In this document: one piece after another, positions 48,722-57,190 of the stretch
Position numbering within the stretch: the first letter of the stretch is position 1
Layout of the letters: each line of letters opens with the position of its first letter
Source of the DNA: Kitasatospora aureofaciens
Lineage (GTDB): Bacteria > Actinomycetota > Actinomycetes > Streptomycetales > Streptomycetaceae
DNA length: 64,000 nucleotides
Assembly (NCBI RefSeq): GCF_019192735.1
Contig: NZ_JAHTKP010000003.1
Location: 248,001 to 312,000, forward strand
Reading direction: 5' to 3'
The notes under the pieces: model-generated
What the model saw: the letters and a program-made list of their open reading frames with translations, nothing else
What the model was told of the DNA's origin: nothing
Databases searched by the model: none
Program-made: the position numbers and the translations under genes

Positions 48722-48850
48722 GGCCCCATTTTGTCCCACCGGAAGCGCCGAATCACCCCCCGGACCGGTCACCGCCCGTATGGGAACCGGAAGGAGCGCC
48801 CCCGGCGTCCGGAACGGAGGGAGGCGGACCGGGACGAAAGGCCCGCCCCT

Positions 48851-48866
48851 GTGACACCCCTGTGAC
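48851..48866. promoter_or_regulatory. AfsQ1 binding site between afsQ1 and sigQ
   Basis: GTGAC-ACCCCT-GTGAC fits the published AfsQ1 consensus GTnAC-n6-GTnAC exactly. It lies 130 bases upstream of afsQ1 and 126 bases upstream of sigQ, so it may serve sigQ, the afsQ operon or both. Confidence 0.8.
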
Positions 48867-48991
48867 AGTCGGCGGACAGCGCCATCACAACCACCGGGCA
48901 GGATTTTCCATGTCGCCGCAGGACAGCGGGCCAACCGGCCCGCTGGAGGGCGGCAACCGGAACCGCTCGTACCGAACCAAGGGGGCGCACG

Positions 48992-49975
48992 ATGAACGCC
49001 ATGCTTCAGACCCGGACCAACCCGGCTGTCCGCACCGCGCGTTCGTCAGCGACCACCCACCGGACCCGGTACGAGATCAGGACCGACGAGAACTCCGGTG
49101 CCGTGACCGTACGGGGGTGCGCACACAGCACCGGTGGAAACCCTGTCGCCCGTCGGGTGAGCGGCGGCGGCAGGACGGGGGAGCTGTACGGGATCGGCCG
49201 GATGGGGAGTGCGGCCGACTCCGCCAACACCCTCACGCTGCGGGGGATCCTCCCCGTCCGCGTCGAGGGCAAGGACACCCTGGGGGGGAACCGGGGGACC
49301 GGGGGGAACGGTCTGCGGGCGGTCGATTCGGGGGAGTCGGCCGGCCGTGAGGCCGCCGGTGCGACGCTGCTGCGGCTGAACCCCGCAGCGGCCCGCACCA
49401 CCGAGGCGGGACAGGGAGGCGCGCAGGGGGAGCACCCGGCCGTCGCGGAGGACCACATCACGGAGTTCACCGCGTACGTGCGCGAGCGCCGCGCCTCCCT
49501 GTACGCCACGGCGTACCACCTCACCGGTGACCGCTACGAGGCCGAGGACCTGCTGCAGAGCGCGCTCTTCAGCACCTACCGGGCCTGGGGCCGGATCACC
49601 GACAAGGCCGCGGTCGGGGGCTACCTCCGCCGCACCATGACCAACCTGCACATCTCCGCCTGGCGGCGCCGCAAGGTCAACGAGTACCCGACCGAGGAGC
49701 TGCCGGAGACGGCCGGCGACACCGACGCGATGGGCGGCACCGAGCTGCGCACCGTGCTCTGGCAGGCGCTGGCGAAGCTGCCGGAGAACCAGCGGACCAT
49801 GTTGGTGCTGCGGTACTACGAGGGCAAGACCGACCCGGAGATCGCCGACGTGCTGGGGATCAGCGTCGGCACGGTCAAGAGCAGCATCTGGCGCGCGCTG
49901 CGCCGGCTGCGCGACGACGAGCACCTGAACAAGTCGGGCGACACCATCCGGGCGTTCGGTGAGCTGGTCGCGTAA
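48992..49975 (+). CDS. sigQ: SigQ, ECF-type RNA polymerase sigma factor
   Basis: The product is 327 residues. Region 2 begins at about residue 165 (YATAYHLTGDRYEAEDLLQSALFSTYRAWGR in part) and region 4 is LPENQRTMLVLRYYEGKTD then ADVLGISVGTVKSSIWRAL. The first 150 or so residues are low-complexity, Gly/Arg/Thr-rich and unlike a sigma domain. The position divergent from afsQ1 identifies sigQ, known in S. coelicolor as an antagonist of antibiotic production under AfsQ control. The ATG at 48992 lacks a strong ribosome site; an internal start would give a normal-size ECF factor. Confidence 0.9.
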   Translation: MNAMLQTRTNPAVRTARSSATTHRTRYEIRTDENSGAVTVRGCAHSTGGNPVARRVSGGGRTGELYGIGRMGSAADSANTLTLRGILPVRVEGKDTLGGNRGTGGNGLRAVDSGESAGREAAGATLLRLNPAAARTTEAGQGGAQGEHPAVAEDHITEFTAYVRERRASLYATAYHLTGDRYEAEDLLQSALFSTYRAWGRITDKAAVGGYLRRTMTNLHISAWRRRKVNEYPTEELPETAGDTDAMGGTELRTVLWQALAKLPENQRTMLVLRYYEGKTDPEIADVLGISVGTVKSSIWRALRRLRDDEHLNKSGDTIRAFGELVA

Positions 49976-50105
49976 CGCGGAGGGGCACTCGACGCGTTAG
50001 AAGAAGGGGACTCCCGTCGGGGGACGGGTAGGACGGTCACGGACTGCGGACGCCGGCTCGGGGGAGCGGTGACCACGGGGGAGCCCGACGACCGTCCGGG
50101 AAGGC

Positions 50106-50142
50106 GGCGGGCCCGGTGCGGGGGAGACGCACCGGGCCCGCC
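50106..50142 (+). terminator. Terminator of sigQ
   Basis: A perfect 15-bp stem (GGCGGGCCCGGTGCG, 50106-50120, with 50128-50142) and 7-base loop are followed by GTTTCTCGTTTC. It lies 130 bases after the sigQ stop. Confidence 0.82.
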
Positions 50143-50158
50143 GTTTCTCGTTTCGGGG

Positions 50159-50233
50159 GATCGGATCGGATCGGATCGGGTCGATCGGATCGGGTGGATC
50201 GGATCGAGGGAATCGGATCGAGGGAATCGGATC
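50159..50233. repeat. GGATC simple-sequence repeat
   Basis: About 75 bases are made of GGATC-type pentamers with small interruptions, including two copies of GGATCGAGGGAATC. It lies between the sigQ terminator and the end of the kinase-like gene. Confidence 0.85.
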
Positions 50234-50249
50234 CGGGGGACCGGGAGCC

Positions 50250-50888
50250 TCAGACGGACGAGAGCTGCCGCTGCCCGGCCGCCGCGGTGATCCGGCGGAC
50301 GGCCTCCGGGCCGGCGCACGGGTGGGCGCCGAGGGCGACCTGGCGGCCGACGATGGACCGCTCGGCGCGCATCAGCCGCCAGCCGCGGCGCAGCAGCACC
50401 GGCAGTGACTTGCGGCCCTCGCGGACGTCCCGGCGCAGTCGGCGCCAGGCCGTGGTGAGCGCGCCGTTGCGCAGGCACAGGGCGTCGCCGAGGAGGCCCT
50501 CGGCGGCGCACTCGGCGGTGATCTCGGCGGCGAAGATGCCCTCGGCGATGAACGCGGGGGCGCCGTCCAGGTCGAGGACCCGGGTGTCGACCCGGCCGTT
50601 GTCCGGGATCGAGTAGACCGGGACGTCGGTGCGGCCGGTCTCGTACAGGCCGCGGATGGCGGCGACGGCCTGGTCGCGGTGCCAGGCGAGCGGCGAGTCC
50701 CAGTCGACCGCGCCGTCGGGCAGTCGCGGCAGGGTGGGGTCGTCCCCGTCCTTGTAGAAGTCGTCGAGCTGGAGCACCGGCAGGCCGCTGCGCTCGGCGA
50801 GCGAGGACTTCCCGGATCCGGAGGGGCCGGACAGCAGGACCACCCGGGCGCGGGTCGTCGGCACAGGATTCAGCGGGTCGTCACTCAC
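50250..50888 (-). CDS. Uridine kinase-like P-loop protein
   Basis: The product is 212 residues with a Walker A motif GPSGSGKSS at about residue 22, LQLDDFYKDGDDPTLP (the nucleoside-binding Asp region of uridine kinases) and DWDSPLAW, then IAEGIFAAEI. It matches the uridine kinase family and would phosphorylate uridine or cytidine, or a related small molecule. It lies next to deoC and aldehyde dehydrogenase genes but has no nucleoside-regulon palindrome. The start is GTG at 50888 (VSDDPLNPV). Confidence 0.85.
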   Translation of the reverse strand: MSDDPLNPVPTTRARVVLLSGPSGSGKSSLAERSGLPVLQLDDFYKDGDDPTLPRLPDGAVDWDSPLAWHRDQAVAAIRGLYETGRTDVPVYSIPDNGRVDTRVLDLDGAPAFIAEGIFAAEITAECAAEGLLGDALCLRNGALTTAWRRLRRDVREGRKSLPVLLRRGWRLMRAERSIVGRQVALGAHPCAGPEAVRRITAAAGQRQLSSV

Positions 50889-50964
50889 GGGACACCAGTC
50901 TGACGCATCGCGGCCCGATGCCGAAACCGGTGCGACCAAAGTCGCTGCGCGGGGGAGAAAGCCG

Positions 50965-51000
50965 ACGGACCCGCACCAGGGGGGAGAGGTGCGGGTCCGT
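50965..51000 (-). terminator. Terminator of the deoC-aldh operon
   Basis: A perfect 13-bp stem (ACGGACCCGCACC, 50965-50977, with 50988-51000) and 10-base loop lie about 95 bases after the stop of the last gene of the operon. Confidence 0.75.
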
Positions 51001-51094
51001 CCAATGACCGTCCGGGCCCTGGGGGGGAGAGGGCACTGGGGACGGCCAGTCTGTGGAGTTGTTACTCAGCGTTGCCGCTCGGAGTGGCGAACGG

Positions 51095-51997
51095 TCAGAT
51101 CCCCATCGGGTGCCAGACCGTCTTCGTCTCCAGGAACGAGAGTAGCCGGTCCGTACCGGGCGCATTGGTCCAGTCCTGGGCGAACGGGTCCAGCTCCGGA
51201 CGGACCACCCTCTTCAGGGTATCCGCGGCGGCGGCCTCCAGGGCGGGCGCCGCGCCGGGACCGTCGGAGGCGATGGCCCCGGTGAGGTCCAGCGCGTTGA
51301 CGTCCTGGTGCGAGGCCAGGGTGGGCGCGATGTCCGCGGTCCGGCCCGAGATGATGTTGACCACGCCGCCCGGGACGTCCGAGGTGGCCAGCACCTCGCC
51401 CAGGGACAGCGCGGGCAGCGGAGCGTCCGCGGCTGCGGCGACCACGACCGTGTTGCCGGTGGCGATCGCCGGGGCGATCACCGACACCAGGCCGAGCAGC
51501 GAGTGCCCGTACCCGGCCTGCGGGGCGACGATCCCGACCACGCCGGTCGGCTCCGGGGTGGAGAGGTTGAAGTACGGCCCGGCGACCGGGTTGGCGCCGC
51601 CCGCGATCTGGGCGACCTTGTCCGTCCAGCCCGCGTACCAGACCCAGCGGTCGATCGCGGCGTCCACCAGCGCGGCGGCCTTCTTCGGGCCGATGCCCTC
51701 CGAGACGGCGACCTCGGCGGCGAACTGCTCGCGCCGGCCCTGCAGCATCTCGGCGACCCGGTACAGCACCTGGCCGCGGTTGTACGCGGTGGTGCCGGCC
51801 CAGCCCTTGACCGCCGCGCGGGCGGCCAGGACGGCGTCACGGGTGTCCTTGCGGGTGCCCAGCGGGGCGTTGGCGAGCCACTCGCCCTTTGCGTCCGTCA
51901 CCTCGTACACCCGCCCGCTCTCGGAGCGCGGGAACTTCCCGCCGACGTACAGCTTGTAGGTCTTGAGGACGTCAAGACGCGTCGCGACATCAGACAT
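51095..51997 (-). CDS. Catalytically incomplete aldehyde dehydrogenase homologue
   Basis: The product is 300 residues and matches the coenzyme-binding part of aldehyde dehydrogenases (LYVGGKFPRSESGRVYEV, VVGIVAPQAGYGHSLLGL, IAPAIATGNTVVV, PGGVVNIISG). It stops short of the 480-500 residues of the full enzyme and contains no cysteine, so the catalytic nucleophile is absent; the oxyanion Asn of the usual PWN motif is also missing (APQ). It overlaps the complete aldehyde dehydrogenase gene by 8 bases. It is probably a structural or regulatory partner of that enzyme. The ATG at 51997 lies in the overlap. Confidence 0.88.
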   Translation of the reverse strand: MSDVATRLDVLKTYKLYVGGKFPRSESGRVYEVTDAKGEWLANAPLGTRKDTRDAVLAARAAVKGWAGTTAYNRGQVLYRVAEMLQGRREQFAAEVAVSEGIGPKKAAALVDAAIDRWVWYAGWTDKVAQIAGGANPVAGPYFNLSTPEPTGVVGIVAPQAGYGHSLLGLVSVIAPAIATGNTVVVAAAADAPLPALSLGEVLATSDVPGGVVNIISGRTADIAPTLASHQDVNALDLTGAIASDGPGAAPALEAAAADTLKRVVRPELDPFAQDWTNAPGTDRLLSFLETKTVWHPMGI

Positions 51998-53471
51998 CGA
52001 GGTAGGCCTCCAGACCGTGGCGGCCACCCTCGCGGCCGTAGCCCGACTCCTTGTAGCCGCCGAACGGCGAGGTCGGGTCGAACTTGTTGAAGGTGTTGGC
52101 CCAGACCACGCCGGCCTTGAGCTTGTTCGCCATCCAGAGGATGCGCGAGCCCTTCTCCGTCCAGATGCCGGCGGAGAGGCCGTACGGGGTGTTGTTGGCC
52201 TTCTCCACCGCCTCGGCGGGGGTGCGGAAGGTCAGCACCGACAGCACCGGGCCGAAGATCTCCTCCTGGGCGATCCGGTGGGCCTGGCTGACGCCGGTGA
52301 ACAGGGTCGGCTTGAACCAGAAGCCGGTGCCCGGGAGTTCGCAGGCCGGCGACCAGCGCTCGGCGCCCTCGGCCTCGCCGGCGTCGGTCAGCGCGGTGAT
52401 CCGGGCCAGCTGCTCGGCCGAGTTGATGGCGCCGATGTCGGTGTTCTTGTCCAGCGGGTCGCCGACCCGCAGGGTGGCCATCCGGCGCTTCAGGGCGTCC
52501 AGCAGCTCGTCCTGGATCGACTCCTGGACCAGCAGGCGCGAGCCCGCGCAGCAGACGTGGCCCTGGTTGAAGAAGATGCCGTTGACGATGCCCTCGACCG
52601 CCTGGTCGATCGGCGCGTCGTCGAAGACGATGTTGGCGGCCTTGCCGCCCAGCTCCAGCGACAGCTTCTTGCGGGTGCCGGCCAGCTGCTTGGCGATCGC
52701 CCGGCCGACCGGGGTGGAGCCGGTGAAGGCGACCTTGTTGACGTCCGGGTGCGCGGTGAGCGCGGCGCCGGTGCGGCCGTCGCCGGTGACGATGTTGACG
52801 ACGCCCTTCGGCAGACCGGCCTGGCGGCAGATCTCGGCGAAGCGCAGCGCGGTCAGCGGGGTGGTCTCGGCCGGCTTCAGGACGACCGTGTTGCCGGTCG
52901 CCAGGGCGGGCGCGATCTTCCACGCCAGCATCAGCAGCGGGAAGTTCCACGGGATGACCTGGCCGGCCACGCCGAGCGGCTTCGGGCTCGCGCCGAAGCC
53001 GGCGTAGTCCAGCTTGTCGGCCCAGCCCGCGTAGTAGAAGAAGTGCGCGGCGACCAGCGGCAGGTCGACGTCGCGGGTCTCGCGGATCGGCTTGCCGTTG
53101 TCGATCGACTCCAGGACGGCCAGCTCGCGGCTGCGCTCCTGGATGATCCGGGCGATCCGGAACAGGTACTTGGCGCGCTCGCTGCCCGGCAGCGCCGACC
53201 AGTCGGCGAAGGCCTTGCGGGCGGCGGCGACCGCGCGGTCCACGTCCTCGTCGGTGCCCTGGGCGAACTCGGCGAGCACCTGCTCGGTGGCCGGGTTGAC
53301 CGTCTTCAGGGCCTCGCTGCCGGAGGAGTCGACGAACTCGCCGCCGATGAAGTGGCCGTAGGAGGTGGCGATGTCACCCGCGGCGGCGGGGGACTCCGGG
53401 GCCGGGGCGTAGGCGAAGAGGCCGCCGGTCGGCTGGGCCGCGGGCTCCTCGGTGTTCTTCTTCTTGGCCAT
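51990..53471 (-). CDS. Aldehyde dehydrogenase
   Basis: The product is 493 residues with all key residues: oxyanion Asn in VIPWNFPLLM, general-base Glu in LSLELGGKAAN, nucleophile Cys in GHVCCAGSR, and EEIFGPVL. It begins 5 bases after deoC with GGTGGA near its ATG, so the pair is co-translated. Since DeoC releases acetaldehyde from deoxyribose 5-phosphate, this enzyme most likely oxidises acetaldehyde with NAD. The N-terminal 40 residues are a Lys/Pro/Ala-rich extension. Confidence 0.93.
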   Translation of the reverse strand: MAKKKNTEEPAAQPTGGLFAYAPAPESPAAAGDIATSYGHFIGGEFVDSSGSEALKTVNPATEQVLAEFAQGTDEDVDRAVAAARKAFADWSALPGSERAKYLFRIARIIQERSRELAVLESIDNGKPIRETRDVDLPLVAAHFFYYAGWADKLDYAGFGASPKPLGVAGQVIPWNFPLLMLAWKIAPALATGNTVVLKPAETTPLTALRFAEICRQAGLPKGVVNIVTGDGRTGAALTAHPDVNKVAFTGSTPVGRAIAKQLAGTRKKLSLELGGKAANIVFDDAPIDQAVEGIVNGIFFNQGHVCCAGSRLLVQESIQDELLDALKRRMATLRVGDPLDKNTDIGAINSAEQLARITALTDAGEAEGAERWSPACELPGTGFWFKPTLFTGVSQAHRIAQEEIFGPVLSVLTFRTPAEAVEKANNTPYGLSAGIWTEKGSRILWMANKLKAGVVWANTFNKFDPTSPFGGYKESGYGREGGRHGLEAYLDV

Positions 53472-53476
53472 GGTGA

Positions 53477-54463
53477 TCAGTCCACCGTCACGTAGTCGGG
53501 GCCGGAGTAGCGTCCGGTGGTGAGCTTCTGGCGCTGCATCAGCAGGTCGTTGAGCAGGCTGGAGGCGCCGAAGCGGAACCAGTGCGGGGTCAGCCAGTCG
53601 TCGCCGAGGGTCTCGTTGACCATCACCAGGTACTTCATGGCGTCCTTGGTGGTCTTGATCCCGCCGGCGGGCTTCACGCCGACCTGGACGCCGGTCTGCG
53701 CGCGGAAGTCGCGGACCGCCTCCAGCATCAGCAGGGTGACCGGCGGGGTCGCGTTGACGGCGACCTTGCCGGTGGAGGTCTTGATGAAGTCGGCGCCGGC
53801 CAGCATCGCCAGCCAGGAGACGCGGCGCACGTTGTCGTACGTCTGCAGCTCGCCGGTCTCGAAGATCACCTTGAGGTGGGCGGAGGTGCCGTCGGGGCGC
53901 TTGCACGCCTCCTTGACGGCCACGATCTCGTTGAAGACGTCGAGGTAGCGGCCGGAGAGGAAGGCACCGCGGTCGATCACCATGTCGATCTCGTCGGCGC
54001 CCGCGGCGACCGCGTCGGCGGTGTCGGCGAGCTTCACCGGGAGGGCGGCGCGGCCGGCCGGGAAGGCGGTGGCGACGGAGGCGACCTGGATGTCGGTCCC
54101 CCGCAGGGCGTCCTTCGCGGTGGCGACCATGTCCGGGTAGACACAGATGGCGGCGACGCGGGGGGTGGTCGGGTCGGTCGGATCGGGGGTCCTGCCCTTG
54201 GCGCACAGTGCGCGCACCTTGCCGACCGTGTCCGCGCCCTCCAGCGTGGTCAGGTCGATCATCGAGATCGCCAGGTCGATGGCGTACGCCTTCGCCGTGG
54301 TCTTGATCGAGCGGGTACCGAGGGTGGCGGCACGCGCCTCCAGGCCGACCTGGTCGACGCCGGGCAGGCCGTGCAGAAAGCGGCGGAGCGAGGCCTCGGA
54401 CGCCGCAACGTCCTGAAGGCCGCTGCCCGCAACGCCGGGGGCATTGGCTGCAACAGTGGACAT
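53477..54463 (-). CDS. deoC: Deoxyribose-phosphate aldolase
   Basis: The product is 328 residues. It has the class I aldolase signature with the Schiff-base lysine in ADFIKTSTGK, and KPAGGIKTTKDAM near the C-terminus. It cleaves 2-deoxyribose 5-phosphate to glyceraldehyde 3-phosphate and acetaldehyde, the end of deoxynucleoside breakdown. The start at 54463 (MSTVAANAP) was chosen because the operator and -10 element lie just upstream; the longer frame to 54589 runs through them. The mRNA leader would be only about 6 bases. Confidence 0.95.
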   Translation of the reverse strand: MSTVAANAPGVAGSGLQDVAASEASLRRFLHGLPGVDQVGLEARAATLGTRSIKTTAKAYAIDLAISMIDLTTLEGADTVGKVRALCAKGRTPDPTDPTTPRVAAICVYPDMVATAKDALRGTDIQVASVATAFPAGRAALPVKLADTADAVAAGADEIDMVIDRGAFLSGRYLDVFNEIVAVKEACKRPDGTSAHLKVIFETGELQTYDNVRRVSWLAMLAGADFIKTSTGKVAVNATPPVTLLMLEAVRDFRAQTGVQVGVKPAGGIKTTKDAMKYLVMVNETLGDDWLTPHWFRFGASSLLNDLLMQRQKLTTGRYSGPDYVTVD

Positions 54464-54475
54464 AGTCACCAGACC

Positions 54476-54495
54476 AGCATATCTACGCGCGTAGT
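54476..54495 (-). promoter_or_regulatory. Nucleoside-regulon palindrome and near-leaderless promoter of deoC
   Basis: On the minus strand ACTACGCGCGTAGA (13 of 14 matches to the shared palindrome) runs straight into TATGCT (54481-54476), a good -10 element. Transcription would start about 6 bases before the deoC ATG. Confidence 0.8.
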
Positions 54496-54569
54496 CGACC
54501 GCTAGAGGGGCGGCCTTTCGTGGCCGGACCGAGACCTCATCCGGGGAGGCATGGGGCAGAATCGTCGGC

Positions 54570-55244
54570 ATGACCGATTCCGACGGCAAGCCCCACCAGG
54601 GCCCCGCCGCCCCCGACGGGGAACCCGCGTACGCGGACCGCGTGTACCGCTCCGTTCCCGGTGTGATCTCCGGAGTGCTGCTGCTGGCCGTGGCCGGGTG
54701 GCTGATCGGCGACGCGGCGCTGAACGGGACCGGGAAGACGCCGTACGTCTCTCTCGCGGCGGTGCCGGTGTTCGCCTTCCCGGTGATCGCCTACACGCTG
54801 CGCCCGGCCGTGCTGGCCAACGACCGGCGGCTGATGGTGCGCAACCCGTGGCGGACGATCACCGCGCCGTGGGCGTCGGTGGACGCGCTGCGCGCCGGGT
54901 ACTCGGTCGAACTGCTCGCCGAGGGCAAGAAGTACCAGGTGTGGGCCGTCCCGGTGTCGCTGCGCCAGCGCAAGCGGGCCGGCCGGGTTCGCCGGCGCGG
55001 CGAGGTCGAGCACACCTCCCGGATGGGCATGGTCTTCGGCAAGCCGTCCGGCCCGGACGGGGTGGGCTCCTCCGACCCGACCCGGGCCTGGTCCGACCAG
55101 GTGACCGCGGTGCTCCAGGAGATGGCCGAGCGCAACGCCGCCCGTCCGGACGCGGCCGGGCCGGTCGTGGTCCGCTGGTGCTGGTGGGTGATCGTGCCGA
55201 CGCTGGCGGGCCTGGCCGCGCTGATCACGGTGATCATGGTCTGA
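54570..55244 (+). CDS. PH-domain membrane protein
   Basis: The product is 224 residues: two N-terminal helices (SVPGVISGVLLLAVAGWLIG and YVSLAAVPVFAFPVIAYTL), a bacterial PH-like domain (NDRRLMVRNPWRTITAPWAS), a variable linker and a C-terminal helix. Function unknown. It is divergent from deoC across 106 bases that hold the deoC operator. CAGAAT at 54557-54562 would give a nearly leaderless mRNA. Confidence 0.82.
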   Translation: MTDSDGKPHQGPAAPDGEPAYADRVYRSVPGVISGVLLLAVAGWLIGDAALNGTGKTPYVSLAAVPVFAFPVIAYTLRPAVLANDRRLMVRNPWRTITAPWASVDALRAGYSVELLAEGKKYQVWAVPVSLRQRKRAGRVRRRGEVEHTSRMGMVFGKPSGPDGVGSSDPTRAWSDQVTAVLQEMAERNAARPDAAGPVVVRWCWWVIVPTLAGLAALITVIMV

Positions 55245-55268
55245 GCCGCAACGAACGCATGAAACGCA

Positions 55269-55306
55269 GGAAGGGCCCGCCGGTACGCGTACCGGCGGGC
55301 CCTTCC
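55269..55306. terminator. Perfect 38-bp palindrome, bidirectional terminator
   Basis: Each arm is GGAAGGGCCCGCCGGTACG or its complement (55269-55287 and 55288-55306), without spacer. It lies between the convergent PH-domain and phosphomutase genes. It contains ACGCGT but is not the nucleoside operator. Confidence 0.85.
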
Positions 55307-55321
55307 GTGTCGGGGTGGCGG

Positions 55322-57037
55322 TCAGATGCCCGCGGCCACCGCCAGGTCGCGCTTGATCGCATTGAGCAGCTCGGCGGCCCGCTCGCGGGTGGTGGCCAGG
55401 TCGGCGGCGGAGCCGACCGGGAGGACGACCTCCAGGTAGCACTTGAGCTTCGGCTCGGTGCCGGACGGCCGAACCACGATCCGGGCCGAGCGGACGGTCT
55501 CGCCGGCCAGGTAGTAGCGCAGGCCGTCGGTGGGCGGCAGGTCGGCGGAGCCGGCGGTCAGGTCGTCGGCCCGGGTGACGGTCAGGCCGGCCAGGACGGT
55601 CGGCGGCTGCTCGCGCAGCCGGCGCATGGCGGCGCCGATCAGGGACAGGTCCTGCACCCGGACGGACAGCTGGTCGGTGGCGTGCAGGCCGTGCTCCAGC
55701 GCCAGGTCGTCCAGCAGGTCGCTCAGCGTGCGGCCGGACTTCTTGAGGGTGGCGGCCAGCTCGGCGACCAGGAGGGCGGCGGTGATGCCGTCCTTGTCCC
55801 GGACGCCCTCCGGGTCGACGCAGTAGCCGAGCGCCTCCTCGTAGCCGTAGCGCAGGCCCTCGGCGCGGGCGATCCACTTGAAGCCGGTCAGCGTCTCGGC
55901 GTAGCCCAGGCCGGCGGCCTCGGCGATCCTGCCCAGCAGGGTGGCGGAGACGATGGTGGTGGCAAAGGTGCCTTCGGCCTTCTTGGCGACCAGGGCCGAG
56001 CCGAGCAGCGCGCCGACCTCGTCGCCGCGCAGCATCCGCCAGCCGGAGGTGCCGTTGCCGCTGCCGACCGCGTTGCCGTTGGCGGGGACGGCCACCGCGC
56101 AGCGGTCGGCGTCCGGGTCGTTGGCGATGACGATGTCCGGGCCGACCGAGGCGGCGGTGCGGAAGGCGAGGTCCATCGCCCCCGGCTCCTCCGGGTTCGG
56201 GAAGGCCACGGTCGGGAAGTCCGGGTCGGGCTCGGCCTGCTCGGCGACCACGGTGGGTGCCGGGAAGCCGGCCTGCCGGAAGGCGGCGACCAGGACGTCC
56301 CGGCCGACGCCGTGCATCGGGGTGTAGACGACGTCGAGCTCGCGCGGGGTGTGCTGGTCGACGATCGAGACGGCCCGGGCCAGGTAGGCCTCGATGACGT
56401 CCTCGCCGAGCACCTCCCAGCCGTCCTCGGCCCGCGGGACCTCGGCGAGCGAGCCGATCGCGTCGATCTCGGCGGCGATCCCGGCGTCGGCCGGCGGGAC
56501 GATCTGCGAGCCGTCGCCCAGGTAGACCTTGTAGCCGTTGTCCTGCGGCGGGTTGTGGCTGGCGGTGACGGTGACGCCGGCGGCGGCGCCCAGGTGGCGG
56601 ATCGCGAAGGCGAGCACCGGGGTGGGCAGCGGGCGGGGCAGCAGGGCGGCGCGCAGGCCGGCGCCGACCACCACGGCGGCGGTGTCCCGGGCGAAGTCGT
56701 ACGACTTGTGGCGGGCGTCGTAGCCGATGACGACGAGGTCGCCCAGGCCCTGCTTCTTGACGTACGCGACCAGGCCGGCGGCGGCCCGGATCACCACGGC
56801 GCGGTTCATCCGCATGGGGCCGGCGCCGAGTTCGCCGCGCAGCCCGGCGGTGCCGAACTGGAGCCGGTCGGAGAAGCGCTCGGTGAGCTCCGACCAGGCG
56901 ATCTTGCTGTCCTCCTCCTCCGGGTCCTCGGCCCGGGCCAGGAGCGCGGTCAGCTCCTCGCGGGTCTGCGGGTCGGGGTCCTCGGCCAGCCAGGCCCGGG
57001 ACCGGGCGAGGAGGTCGGTGGTGGGTGCCTGCGTCAT
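55322..57037 (-). CDS. Phosphohexomutase family enzyme, probable phosphopentomutase (PmmB/PGM2-like)
   Basis: The product is 571 residues. The catalytic phosphoserine is in VTASHNPPQDNGYK, the Mg site in NDPDADRCAVA, and the sugar-binding GEEALGY-type motif in YEEALGYCVDPEG; the phosphate-binding RPSGTEPK is near the end. It is the long alpha-D-phosphohexomutase type that includes mycobacterial PmmB and mammalian PGM2. Lying downstream of pnp in an operator-controlled unit, and with no deoB-type gene in the window, it is likely to convert (deoxy)ribose 1-phosphate to the 5-phosphate. Hexose phosphates remain possible substrates. The start is at 57037 (MTQAPTTDLL). Confidence 0.88.
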   Translation of the reverse strand: MTQAPTTDLLARSRAWLAEDPDPQTREELTALLARAEDPEEEDSKIAWSELTERFSDRLQFGTAGLRGELGAGPMRMNRAVVIRAAAGLVAYVKKQGLGDLVVIGYDARHKSYDFARDTAAVVVGAGLRAALLPRPLPTPVLAFAIRHLGAAAGVTVTASHNPPQDNGYKVYLGDGSQIVPPADAGIAAEIDAIGSLAEVPRAEDGWEVLGEDVIEAYLARAVSIVDQHTPRELDVVYTPMHGVGRDVLVAAFRQAGFPAPTVVAEQAEPDPDFPTVAFPNPEEPGAMDLAFRTAASVGPDIVIANDPDADRCAVAVPANGNAVGSGNGTSGWRMLRGDEVGALLGSALVAKKAEGTFATTIVSATLLGRIAEAAGLGYAETLTGFKWIARAEGLRYGYEEALGYCVDPEGVRDKDGITAALLVAELAATLKKSGRTLSDLLDDLALEHGLHATDQLSVRVQDLSLIGAAMRRLREQPPTVLAGLTVTRADDLTAGSADLPPTDGLRYYLAGETVRSARIVVRPSGTEPKLKCYLEVVLPVGSAADLATTRERAAELLNAIKRDLAVAAGI

Positions 57038-57108
57038 GGCGGCTGCTCCATCGGGAAGTGCGTCGGTTGTCGGCCGGAGGGTTCCGCAAAGAAGGGTGTG
57101 CACATGCG

Positions 57109-57164
57109 GACGGGGCCCGCGGGCGGGTGTGATCAGCGGATCACTGCCGCCCGTGGGCCCCGTC
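57109..57164 (-). terminator. Large hairpin between pnp and the phosphomutase gene
   Basis: An 18-bp arm at 57109-57126 pairs with 57147-57164 with one mismatch, and the loop contains a second stem GTGATC/GATCAC. On the minus strand it comes 27 bases after the pnp stop and 72 bases before the mutase start, so it may partly terminate pnp transcription or stabilise its mRNA. Confidence 0.7.
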
Positions 57165-57190
57165 GCTCACGATTGTGCGCCGGATCGGGG

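Noticed and set aside
50159-50233. Repeat tract as a CRISPR array
   Set aside because: The units are pentamers without unique spacers and there are no cas genes.
55269-55306. Palindrome with ACGCGT core as a sixth nucleoside operator
   Set aside because: It lacks the TCTACGCG half-site and lies between convergent gene ends; it is a terminator.
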